Positions 19,647 to 29,076 of a stretch of DNA of 64,000 nt are shown piece after piece. The stretch is taken from positions 1-64,000 of the forward strand of contig JBBHKE010001924.1 of assembly GCA_037447655.1 (NCBI GenBank). The letters are read 5' to 3'. Under the pieces are notes generated by a model. That model saw only the letters and a program-made list of their open reading frames with translations, ran no database searches and had not been told where the DNA came from. The stretch is from Zygnema cylindricum (taxonomy: Eukaryota > Streptophyta > Zygnematophyceae > Zygnematales > Zygnemataceae). Made by a program: the position numbers and the translations under genes. Within the stretch, counting starts at the first letter, position 1; the number at the start of each line of letters is the position of its first letter.

Positions 19647-20576
19647 GGTTATGGGCCCACACCCATGGCTACCCATATTTGATGGATCAAAATATCACTA
19701 CTGGAAGGATGCACTCGAGAGCTACTTCGAGATGATGGAGCTAATGGATGTGGTGGACGGTACCTTGGCCGAAACATCAACTAGATGGAAAAGGAAAAAT
19801 CATAGTGTCTAAGGGTTATCAAGAACTCCTTGACTGAGGATTTGGTAATGTCATACTTATGTTTTAAAAAAGCATCTGAATTATGGAAGTGCTTAGAATG
19901 TATGTACGCAAAGGCTTCTTTATATCATTGGCTTAGCAATGTTACCAAAATAGTTGAATTCAAGTATGTAGGAGGTAGTATGGAGAAACACTGTATTGAC
20001 TTACAAGTATTATTTGCAGAAAGTGATTTGGCAGGAGGAAACTTTACAGATGCCCAACAAGCTATATTATTAATGAGAAGTCTACCTAAAGAATATAAGA
20101 GTGCTTTAGATCGACTGAATTTAATTGATAAAAGGGATTGGAGCTTAACTGTAGCAAGACGTGCTGTTCTAGATGAAGAGGCTAATAGAAAGGTTTTATC
20201 AAGTAAGAGGAATATAAAGGAATCTAAGTCTCAGTTTCAGAAAATTAAAAAGAATAGCGAGTTCGGAGATCGGCAAAAGAATCGCTTTTATTGTAATGAT
20301 TTGGGACATACCTTCAGGGTATGTCCGTCATATAAAAGTGCATGTGTTACAGGGAATTTCAGAGATGGATGGGACAACAACCTAGTTCGACCATCAACAA
20401 GAAGAGAATCAAGTTCTTTCGTGAGTGAGAGACAAGACTCAACTGATGACAAAAGGCATACACAGTGTGTTGACAAATTTATTTACCTACCAACCTTCTA
20501 TGTTGTTCGGAATGAGGAGAAGGAGGTGACAGAAAAGGATTCGATGTCTGTCCCTTTCCCGACGACAGATTGGTGA
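19621..20576 (+). pseudogene. B gag, starting in the LTR
   Basis: The frame begins MAEIGYGQQVMGPHPW, where the first eight or so residues come from the LTR and VMGP from the primer site. It goes on as LPIFDGSKYHYWKDALESYF, a copia gag start. After a stop at 19812 it continues at 19830-20576 with LVMSYLCFKKASELWKCLE, DLAGGNFTDAQQAILLMRSL and EYKSALDRLNL. The zinc knuckle FYCNDLGHTFRVC has lost the second Cys of the CX2CX4HX4C pattern. It would form the particle, but the stop and the damaged knuckle make function doubtful. It is closest to element C gag in this window. Confidence 0.8.
19647..19660 (+). promoter_or_regulatory. B primer binding site
   Basis: GGTTATGGGCCCAC, identical to the A-family site, although the LTR is unrelated in sequence. 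Confidence 0.88.
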
Positions 20577-20908
20577 GTACAAAAGAGTTACAGGAGGAAG
20601 AGTTTATTGAAGTAAGGAAAAATGACGAAGGAAGAGATGGACACGTAGTAGCAGAGTTTATTGAAGTAAGGAAAAATGACAAAGGAAGAGATGGACACTT
20701 AGAAGCAGAAACTAGAAATAAGGTGGATGTGGAAATTGGTGAACTAGGAGAAGAACAAAGAAAAACTGTTCAGAAAATTGGATCGAGAGAAGAAGTTTGT
20801 GGGAGTGAAAAATGTAATAGAAATGCAAACGTTACAAATTTAGGAAAAGAAAATAGGAGGAAAAGAGGGCAGCTAAAAAGAAGAAGAATCAAAATTAAAA
20901 TTTCTTAG
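20570..20908 (+). CDS. B frame 2: charged Lys/Glu-rich protein with an internal repeat
   Basis: This 112-codon frame overlaps the end of gag by 7 nt (ATG inside TGGTGAG). It contains a nearly exact 22-residue repeat (EFIEVRKNDEGRDGH, then EFIEVRKNDKGRDGH) and ends in a very basic tract (NRRKRGQLKRRRIKIKIS). There is no catalytic motif and no family I recognise. It sits where an autonomous element would have protease and integrase. The A-rich coding strand differs from the flanking gag. It may be a gag tail or an unrelated filler sequence. It is not obviously decayed. Confidence 0.4.
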   Translation: MVSTKELQEEEFIEVRKNDEGRDGHVVAEFIEVRKNDKGRDGHLEAETRNKVDVEIGELGEEQRKTVQKIGSREEVCGSEKCNRNANVTNLGKENRRKRGQLKRRRIKIKIS

Positions 20909-21136
20909 ATGAATGAAGTTAATGGGAATAGGAAATCTACGAAAAAAAACATAGAGGTAAAACAGAAAATTAATATTTTTTACATTAAAAGAGTAGAAAA
21001 CTGTGACAGAAATGAAAATTTTCAGAAAAGACAAAAGATAATGAAGAAAACAAAGGGAAGATACAATATTCAACAGATCAAGGGCAGAAGAAAGCATGCT
21101 CGAAAAGTGATTAAGAGAAGAGAGCGGGAGAAATGA
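20909..21136 (+). CDS. B frame 3: short basic Lys/Arg/Asn-rich frame
   Basis: A 75-codon frame follows the previous stop directly and in the same reading frame (TAG then ATG). It could be the continuation of frame 2 after one nonsense change. Composition is Lys/Arg/Asn-rich (NGNRKSTKKNIEV, KGRRKHARKVIKRREREK). No domain is recognisable. Basic peptides of this kind could bind nucleic acid, but that is inference from composition only. Confidence 0.35.
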   Translation: MNEVNGNRKSTKKNIEVKQKINIFYIKRVENCDRNENFQKRQKIMKKTKGRYNIQQIKGRRKHARKVIKRREREK

Positions 21137-22194
21137 TTTTCTGGAAAACGTGAATTTAGAGAAATCTTAATTTTGGAAAATCTTATATTACAGGCATGTC
21201 TTAGCTCCTTTTGACATTCAATATTTTTGGTAGGATTTTAGATTTAATGTTATTTCTTGTTGAGTTAGTTGAAAAGAAACAAAAAGTGTTACTTATGTAT
21301 TTTTGAAAACCGAAGGAGGTAGCGGAAGCAGTGGTGAATCATCGGAAGCAGTTCACGTCGCGAAGCAGTGACGCAGCATAGCAGCGTAACGGATGACGTG
21401 GAAGTATTTGATAGGGGGAAGGTACAACAATTGGTTGATGAAAGTGGGTGGAAGATAGATATTTTTGACAAATACTGATCATATGTGTAAGTGACGATTA
21501 CGGGTGGAATTCAGAGTTACTAGAGAGATGTATTCTTTTTGAAAGGACAATTTGACGTTTATGGCATAGGGGGAGCTTTTACGGGACGATATTCAAATCT
21601 GTTAGTCTGTAAAATTCTTAGAAATTAAGAAAATGGTTGATAAAGTTATTCGTGGAAGACAAAGAGTGTTTCAATATTAAAAGATTAACTCGGCAAATAT
21701 GCAGTTGTCAAGACGGGGAAGTTTGGAAGACATGGCAGGAACGCAGCGGAGGCAGTGGAGAATTAGCGGAAGAAGTTCGCTTCGCAACGCATCAACCAAT
21801 GAAGCAACGCAGCGGAAGAAGTGGTGTTATAACGTTAGTGAAAGTGACAATTTCACATTTATGACTTACGGGGAGCTGTAACAGACAAATTCTGTAAGGT
21901 GGTGGTTTTCAGCAAGACAAATGGGACGTGGCGACGTCAACAAAACAATGGTGATGTATTGTTTTGGCTAATATTTTTTGAATCATTATTAGTGGAGGTT
22001 GATAGAGAATTTTTAATCTCTAAATATTCCACATTCTTCAGTTTGTTTGTATTTCCATTAGGGTAGAAATATCTGCATGGACTACTGAGTCCTAAGCTTT
22101 AGGGGAGTGTTGAAATTGAAAGCTTTAGTTCTCAGTAGATGAGGCTATGAGGAGGAAGTTAAGAGTGAAAGGAGCAACTCCTAGAGCTGCGGTG
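21137..22194 (+). other. B internal non-coding region with scattered GCAGCG/GAAGCAG motifs
   Basis: No frame of note. Motifs such as CGGAAGCAG, GCAACGCAGCGGAAGAAG and GACGCAGCATAGCAGCG recur at about 21320-21390 and 21735-21820, related to the tandem repeats at 22195. Confidence 0.5.
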
Positions 22195-22370
22195 TAGAAC
22201 TAGCGCAGCGTAGCAGCAGAGCAGTACACGCTGCATACTCTATTCATACTGCGCTGCGATGTTAAACAAGCGCAGCGTAGCAGCAGAGCAGTTACACTGC
22301 ATACTGTATTCATACTGCGCTGCGATGTCGAACTAGCGCAGCGTAGCAACATACGATGCATATTTTTATA
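22195..22370. repeat. B: about 63-bp tandem repeat before the 3' LTR
   Basis: Two full copies and one partial copy start AGCGCAGCGTAGCAGCAGAG, AGCGCAGCGTAGCAGCAGAG and AGCGCAGCGTAGCAACATA. Each ends TTCATACTGCGCTGCGATG, so GCGCAGCGTAG and its near-inverse ACTGCGCTGCGATG bracket each unit and can form hairpins. It lies 30 bp before the polypurine tract. Confidence 0.85.
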
Positions 22371-22398
22371 GGTGCACGAAACTAAATTTTTGGGGGAG

Positions 22399-23322
22399 TG
22401 TTGTTTTGAAAAGTTTGTTTCGTGCGTACGCGACAGTTCGTGCGCTATGGAATTTAATGAGGAGATTCGAATGGATTCATGGAGTTGAGGAATGAACGAA
22501 CGAATATAATTTAAGTGATGTAAAAGACTCACTAAGTGGCGGGTACAAGCATTGAGAAAAGGACGGCGGATCGCGAAGCGATCCGATGTGGAATAAACAA
22601 AATGTTGAATCACGCACCGCCGATACAAGGCAGTTGCGACGAAAACAGGACAACGCAACTGTGGTTATTTTGGATGAATATGCGCCGCCGGTATGGAGCA
22701 GCTGCGACGCAAACGAGTCAACGCAGTTGCGGTTACCTTGATACGATCCGCACGGACAAAGCAGCTAACGCAGCTGCCAATAATATGACTAGTATAGATT
22801 GTGAGTAATGATATTTACTTAGTGGAAGCTTGGTTTTTGACGTACGAAGATTATGGAGATGTCGGTGTAAATATTATGTACAACATAGGTTTGTCTTTTT
22901 GCTAATTAATTATTAGTGTAGATTTGTTCAGTTTGACATACCTCGAACTATTCGGGTATACTTACAATAGTTTAAGTAGATGGTAGATATCGTACGGCTG
23001 GTATGCCTCCGTACATTCAGTAGTGATTTCTATGAGTATAACTTGTAGGACTTAGAATATTTTGAGTATCGCAGTCAAGTTTATCAAAGGAATGGCAGAC
23101 TAATTTTTGTATCTTTGACCTGTTGGTGTGATCATTCTGTTTGGTGCTTTCATGTGTAACTTTGCGAGTTTATAGTGTATATGGTATACTGCATATTGGT
23201 GCAGTTTGAGGTGATTTTGTTTATTGTGGAGTAAACTGTGCTGTCTGTAACACAGCTGGTTTTGAGGTAGTCTGTGGGTGTTTCTGTGAGTAATCCATGG
23301 CTGAAATAGGCTATGGACAACA
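22399..23322 (+). repeat. 3' LTR of B
   Basis: 924 bp, the same length as the 5' LTR, starting TGTTGTTTTGAAAAG after TTTTTGGGGGAG and ending GGACAACA. An ATG at 23297 reads out into the flanking G sequence for a few codons. Confidence 0.95.
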
Positions 23323-23327
23323 CTCTT

Positions 23328-23715
23328 AACGAAGAGGAACAAACACAACTCCAAGCTTTGCGGAAGCTTAAGGGGAAACAGGAAGCTGAGACCAGATCCG
23401 AACCTGCAATGGGTGCGGATGTAAAGGTTTACCCGTACAACTGCCTGAACTGTAACCAAACCGGTCACGGGTGGAAACGATGCCTCAAGAAGCTCAACTT
23501 AGAACTCGCTATCAAGCAAAAGGAGTTTAAGAAAGAGCTTGCAGAAAGAACTCGGAAGCAGCAGGAACAAAGGCAGGGAGGAGGGGGAGGGGACCGCAAG
23601 CAAGTCACAAAATAAACTTATAAAGCTACTCCCCGCTTTCAAACCGCAAAAATGTCTCAATCTTAGTTAAGACAATCAGACTTCCTAAATTTGATGATGC
23701 TCAGATCTTTAATGA
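23328..23715 (+). pseudogene. G nucleocapsid-like region with CCHC knuckle, cut by A2
   Basis: The frame to 23615 contains EEEQTQLQALRKLKGKQEA, then CLNCNQTGHGWKRC, a complete CX2CX4HX4C zinc knuckle, and a basic, Gln/Gly-rich tail (RTRKQQEQRQGGGGG). Zinc knuckles of this type package element RNA. It follows the capsid-like piece across element B. After a stop, sequence up to 23715 is consistent with further coding (KLPKFDDAQIFNEL in another frame) until A2 enters at GTTAA. The knuckle makes the retroelement nature of G secure, though not its class. Confidence 0.7.
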
Positions 23716-23720
23716 GTTAA

Positions 23721-24749
23721 TGAAACTCTGTGTCCTCCATTGGAATAAAGAGTACAGGAAGCCTCTAGATAGTTATTAAGTAACCCACTTTCAATGGCAA
23801 CCACTGCTACCCTAGCAGACAAGCAGACAATCTGACTGCATTCGTGTGCAGCATGGACTTCCCTGAGTCCGTAGGAAAAAGAATCTCTGAAAACGCCCAA
23901 CCAGGCGATAAGTTATAAGCCGGCAAAAATGCCAATTTATACAACCTCTCAAAGAGAGAGAAGACTATCTACCAGATTTTTCTAAGTCCTAGCTCCCTCT
24001 CACAACCCCTATCTACAAACCAATCAAAATACTGTACAATACATAAAAGTACTACTGCCGATGTACTTTTTGTACGACCTTTGTACGACAAGACCATTAA
24101 GCGGACGCGTGTCCATTTTCCTCTCGTCCGTACGTTCTTCGGAATTCCTGCGACCGAATGTTATCTCTCCACGTGGCGCCAGGTCATGCCACGTCACTAA
24201 ATGCCAAAGTGACCATTCCAAGATTCCCGCGATGATGTGCGCCATTTGATTTGACTTGAAATGTAATCTCAGCTGTTATAAATACTTGTGCGATATTTGT
24301 TTCGCTGTCGAAACAAAATGCACGATATCCCTTTCAAAGTAGTATCGTACTTCGTACTTTATGAAACTCTATCTATGCATGCCGTATAGAGTTGCAGTTA
24401 AATGAATTTGTCCCCTCCTAAATACATATATATTTACCACATACTATAACATTTAGCAATGGTCCTAGTCTAATAGGATAAAGCTGACCGCTATTGGCCA
24501 ACTTGACGAACGGCAGGTACCGAGATAAAATCCCGGGTCCGTCAAGTATACTTTTAGTAACCTACTAAAAATAACTGCCTGCTCAACTAAGGCAGCCATG
24601 GATCAACCACCCTCTCTATCCTTCAGTGACTACAACAAGTATGGGGGCTAGAGAGAGGAGGTGGAGGCAGGCTGTCCATCCTTTTCTTTTCCTTTTATAC
24701 TAACATATTTAAAACTAGAAAATACTCTAGAAATCTATTAATTTTAGCA
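23721..24749 (-). repeat. 3' LTR of A2
   Basis: TGAAACTCTGTGTCCTCC...ATTAATTTTAGCA. Hairpin core at 24622-24640. R-U5 hairpin GACTTCCCTGAGTC. U3 has CCACGTGGCGC and TGCCACGTCAC boxes. Confidence 0.93.
24461..24546 (+). other. tRNA-like module in 3' LTR of A2
   Basis: CCTAGTCTAATAGGATAAAGC resembles the D-arm/A-box of Glu/Asp-type tRNAs. The B-box is degenerate (CCGAGATAAAATCCCGG). TTTT follows at 24552-24555. Confidence 0.55.
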
Positions 24750-25299
24750 CTCCCCTTATTTTCTTGTCTAATTTTACCTTCAGTTTTAGTCCACATTTTT
24801 CTCTACAATATTTCAATTTAGGAGATGGCACTGGTTTTGTCAACATATTAGGTAACATTTTCTCATCATATCTATATACAAGATTTACAATCTTATTCTC
24901 AACTTTTTCCCTCACAAAAATCAATCTTATGTCCATATGCTTAGCTTTAAAATGATGTTTTGGAATAGCTGCAATTGGAATGGCAGCTTGATTATCACAA
25001 AACACTTCATGCACTCCCTCCTTCATACACCCCAATTCTTGCAGCAAGGATTTGACCCACATCAACTCTTTCACAGCAGAAGAAGAGGCCATGTACTCAG
25101 CCTCCATAGTAGATTGAGCAACCACCTTTTGTTGCTTACTGCTCCAACAACATGCACCTTCCCCAACATACAAAACATACCCAGAAGTGCATCTTCTCAT
25201 AGGTGTGTCCCTATAGCTGGCATCACTCCATGTAGTGATGTCAGTGTGCTCCTCTCCCAAATGCAACCATAACTCTCTAGTTCCCACTAGATATCTCAT
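24750..25299 (-). pseudogene. A2 RNase H domain
   Basis: The frame (with its stop inside the LTR at 24727) shows TTWSDASYRD, SSKQQKVVAQSTMEAEYMAS, VFCDNQAAIPIA and KHMDIRLIFVREKVENKI, and a mutated ending (DEKMLPNMLTKPVPSPKL, usually VADMMTKP). Catalytic acidic residues appear intact. It follows the copia order directly after reverse transcriptase but a stop upstream (25300-25323) separates them. The stop codon has been lost to a frameshift, so the frame runs into the LTR. Confidence 0.88.
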
Positions 25300-25323
25300 G
25301 ACTCTCTTGGCTGCCTCCTAGTC

Positions 25324-26330
25324 TCACTTCCTAAGATCATTAAGACTCCTACTGAGTACTCTAACTGCTGCCGCTATGTCCGGCATGGTAGAGTTCATAA
25401 AATAGATTGAAATTCCTACGACGTGTCTATAACGGATAGAATTCATAAACTCTCTCTCCTCTGGACTCATCTGATCATCTAAGATCATCATTCCTCCTTC
25501 TACACTCCCATCACTTGCTTTTTTCAAGTCCATGGGAGTGGTACAACTGTAAGCATTTTTCATCTGGAATTTCTCAAGCATATTACCTATTGCTTTTTTC
25601 TGAGTAAGTTTGATAATTTCTTCCCCCTATCTCTCTCCATTTGAATCCCCAAAATATATATTGCCTCCCCTAAATCCTTCATATCAAATCTGCTTCTAAG
25701 ATCCATTTTTAACTTATTGATCTTTTCCATAGATTTACTCAACAGAAGCAGATCATCCACATAAATTGCAATAAAAATGACACCATTCTCATCTTCAAAC
25801 ATATAGATAGAATGGTCGGAATTGATACTGATATATCCCAGACCGGTAAGAAACTCATCTGGTATCTTATTCCACTGTCGGGGATCTTGCTTCAGTCCAT
25901 ATAAGAACTTTATGAGCCTGCAGACTTTGCTCTCTTCCCCTTCTTCTACGAACCCCTTGGGTTGTCACATGACAATTTCTTCCTCTAACTCACCATTAAG
26001 AAAAGCAATCTTAATGTCCATCTGGTGTATTTTCATGTCTTCCGCTGCTGCTAAACTGAGGAGAATCCTTACTGATGGGAACCGAACAACTAGAGCAAAG
26101 GTCTCCTCGTAGTCAATCCCCTCTTTTGTGTGAACCCCTTTGCTACCAATCGAGCGTTATATCTCTCAATGGTCTAATAGTTTAAATACCCATTTACAGC
26201 CAATGGGTTTTCTGTTTGGAGGACAGTCTGCTAGTTCCCAAGTATTTGCTTCCATGATAGCAGCCATCTCATCATTTATGGCTCTAATCCATCTTTCTTT
26301 CTCTAGAATATTCACTACCTCCGAGTAAGA
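25324..26330 (-). pseudogene. A2 reverse transcriptase, in pieces
   Basis: The palm with IYVDDLLLLSKS is in frame 25802-25587. The connection (MLEKFQM, TTPMDLKKASDG, FMNSTMPDIAAAV) is in 25581-25324. The N-terminal fingers (EGIDYEETFALV-like, HQMDIKIAFLNGELEEEI-like, KQDPRQWNKI-like) are readable between 25820 and 26330 only by changing frame around stops. YVDD is intact but the enzyme is not expressible. Confidence 0.85.
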
Positions 26331-26495
26331 CTAAGGCTCATCTGGGTGAGATAGCTTAGTTACCTTATGAGCCGGTTGTTTTTCTTGTATCTTTTTGTTG
26401 CTCCTCCTTCCTCCATCAAACTCCGAAGCTGGAATGGATGGAAGTCTTGGATTTCTTCTCACTGTCTGATCAGCTCCCCTGTCCATGGAAGCCGA

Positions 26496-27468
26496 TTATT
26501 GTCCCGCTTCTTCTATCTCCTCGAAGTCCATAGTAGTGTGTGAGGTTTTCCGTGAGTCTCCTGTATCTTTGATCTCACCTGAATCTGCAATCACGGTTTC
26601 ACTCATGTCCCTTTCGGGAACGACCGAGTTCTCCACACTTTCGGACTCAAATCTGATTATTATCTTTTTTGTATATTTGAATGGGTCAAATGACTTCCCT
26701 TCATCCATGACAACTAAGAGTTTGACCATAATGATATCTTTCTTTGCTAAGTCATAGACTCTATATCCTATAACATCCTCATCATATCCCATGAAGTATT
26801 CAGGTTTTCCCTTAGCATCTAGTTTCCAGTTTTTCCTATCCGTGTCAAGGTTGTAAACTTGGCTACCAAATACTTTAAGGTGTGAGATATTTGGTTTCCT
26901 TCCAACCCATCACTCATAAGGTGTCACTCCCTTTACAGCTGAGGTAAGGACTCTTTTCTTAATGTAGTTGGCATAGTTCATTGCTTCTGCCCAAAATATC
27001 TTTCCTATTTTATTGTCCGCCAACATACTGCATGCACTATCTCCTAGTGTTCGATTCAACCTCTCAGCTATCCTATTTTGTTCCGGGTTATATGGTACAG
27101 TTTTTTGGTGCTGCACTCCCTCATCTCTCAGATATTCCTCAAACTGGTTAGAGGTATATTCCCCCCCATTATCACTCCTTATCCTCTTAATGGGGGGTTT
27201 CATGCAACTTCTCAGTCCATGCTTTATCTTCTTTGAAGTAAGTTGATGCTTCAGACTTTGTTTTCGGAAAGTAGACTCTAGAGTATCTAGACCAATCATT
27301 AGTTATTGTCATTTTAAACCTCTTTCCTCCAACCGAAGGTACTTTTGTAGGTCCCCAAATATCTTTGTGGACCAAATGTAACACTTTCTCACCATTATAT
27401 GTGGCGGCTTTGGGAAAGGGAAGCATGTTAGCCTTACCTTGAGCGCAGCCACTACAATCATCTATCAT
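26496..27468 (-). pseudogene. A2 integrase and linker
   Basis: Frame 27468-27187 has SGCAQGKANMLPFP and VHKDIWGPTKVPSVGG, where the first catalytic Asp is kept. Frame 27299-26910 has RIRSDNGGEYTSNQFEEYL and NPEQNRIAERLNRTL with the other two catalytic residues (Asp, Glu). The linker frame 26792-26496 has the usual YRVYDLAKKDIIMVKLLVVM and acidic tail. A frameshift at the Pro codons near 27190 breaks the core. Confidence 0.87.
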
Positions 27469-27483
27469 TTCATTATCCCCAAA

Positions 27484-28389
27484 CTAAATTCCTTCTACTA
27501 CCCTAGGCTTTTTCATTTCCCTCAACCTATCAAAATGCACATGCCCCAAATTCTTATGCCAAATCATCAACTTAGGAACACCAACATAGTAAGCATTCTT
27601 CTTTTCATTACTCAAGTTAAGCCTAAACATTCCTTCGCTACCCTTATCTACCGTGAAGTAAACTTCATCCCCATATTTAGCTGTAAAGACTCCCTTTCTG
27701 GTGAAGGTATCAAACACTTTGTCATCTAACATAGGGGTAGAGACAAGATTTTTACTCACCTGAGAAATGTAGAGTACATCTGAGAATGCAATTATAAAAG
27801 TCTTACCCTCCACTAAGACTTTCAGATCTAGTGATCCCACTAGATCTGTAGTGACCACTCTTCCATCCTTATACTCTATCTCTACAGTAGGGATCTTTCT
27901 TAGCATAGTGAAGAGTTCTTTATCACGACACATATGCATGGATGCACCTGAGTTGATAATCCATCCTTCTTGTGGAGCTTCCCGATTTGCTCCAAGGGCA
28001 CACTTCTATCTCCGAGGGATCTCCTTCTCCTTCAGACTCTCCTCAAGAAGAAGCTCCCCATCCTCCTTAGAGGACTCATCCTCGGTTTCTCTTGTCACTT
28101 TTGTAACCACAAGTGCCTTTTTCTTCCCTCGTGAAGGACCCCCTCCACGGTTCTCTTGAAGCCTCAGCTCCGATAGCTTGACACAATCTGCGATGAAGTG
28201 TCTCGGCTTTTTGCAAAAATGACAAAGACCCTTTTGGGGCTTCGGTCCCCCAGAATGATCTCTTTCCCCTTTATAAGATTTCTTCAGGTCCTTCCCCCAT
28301 CGGTCCCCTCTTGCTGCTAGAGCTTGAATGCTCTTTCCTCCTGTCCTAATCTCCATTGTGTTTTCCTGCACAAGTATCATCCTGACCAC
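27484..28389 (-). pseudogene. A2 zinc knuckle, protease and pre-integrase finger
   Basis: Frame 28389-28006 contains CHFCKKPRHFIADC, a CCHC knuckle with the usual Gly before His changed to Arg, and the acidic EDESSKEDGELLLEE spacer. A stop replaces the usual Gln-Lys-Cys before the protease. Frame 27939-27484 starts just after the protease Asp-Ser-Gly site and holds MHMCRDKELFTMLRKIPTVE, SKNLVSTPMLDDK and LGHVHFDRLREMKK. Confidence 0.83.
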
Positions 28390-28401
28390 TATGTTCCATT
28401 T

Positions 28402-29076
28402 CTATGAACTATGAGGCATTTCCTGTACTCGGTACACTATGTTCTCGAACTCATCTGGTAACTTTATGATAAGGGTGTTAACTTTCATTTTCATTGTACC
28501 TGTCCACCCGACACTTTCCATCTCGATATACAAACAAGAAAGATCATTACTGTAGTGTAACATCTTTCCTCCTTTGTAAGTGTAACTCACTATTTTTTGC
28601 TCAGCCAACTAGAGCTTCGAATAGTTCCAGCTCTCTAAATCTCCACCAAACTCACCCACAACTCCTCGGCTTTGTAAATGTGAAGATGAGGGGTGGCCAA
28701 AGCGTGAGTGAGGTGCCTCAGAATGAAGTTCTTCGCATCCATTTTTACATCATCCCACATTTGAGTATCGTTCTCCGCGGTCTTCACGGTCGTCGCTCCC
28801 GCTATTGTGGCAATAGGAGTGAGGGGTGTCTCCTTCCCTTTCCCCTTTTCGGACACACTACTGTCCCCATCATATGCCTCCTTCGCTGAGGCAGCTGTTA
28901 CTGTAGGAAATCTAACTCCTCCAAGGTGGACGTTTCACTTGTCCACTGACAATAGCCCAGTATCGTTTTTCGCACAAAGCTCCCATCATCATGGCTTCCC
29001 AATAGATGAACCCAGATCTATTGTAGGTAGGCACCCTAGAGGGTGGGCCGATAACTTGAAACTCTGTGTCCTCCAT
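28402..29076 (-). pseudogene. A2 gag, starting inside the LTR
   Basis: The ATG at 29076-29074 lies 18 nt inside the LTR and reads MEDTEFQ, then V-I-G over the primer site (the usual Met codon has become Ile), then the gag start. Pieces 28856-28635 (TPIATIAGATTVKTAEND, MDAKNFILRHLTHALATPH) and 28608-28402 (SYTYKGGKMLHYSNDLSCLY, LIIKLPDEFENIVYRVQEM) carry the gag motifs. Stops and a 1-nt deletion near 28925 break it. Confidence 0.82.
29043..29056 (-). promoter_or_regulatory. A2 primer binding site (decayed)
   Basis: On the minus strand AGTTATCGGCCCAC, two changes from the family sequence, both in or next to the anticodon-pairing part. Confidence 0.75.

Larger units (their letters stand above)
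18723..23322 (+). mobile_element. Element B: 4.6-kb non-autonomous copia-like element with gag only
   Basis: Two 924-bp LTRs (18723-19646, 22399-23322) and a perfect CTCTT duplication (18718-18722, 23323-23327) define it exactly. The 2.75-kb inside has a primer site, a copia gag, a Lys/Glu-rich frame, GC-rich repeats and a TTTTTGGGGGAG polypurine tract. There is no protease, integrase or polymerase, so it needs enzymes from another element. Confidence 0.95.

Noticed and set aside
22195-22370. CRISPR-like or satellite array
   Set aside because: Repeats are contiguous with no spacers and lie inside a defined retroelement, so it is an element-borne minisatellite.
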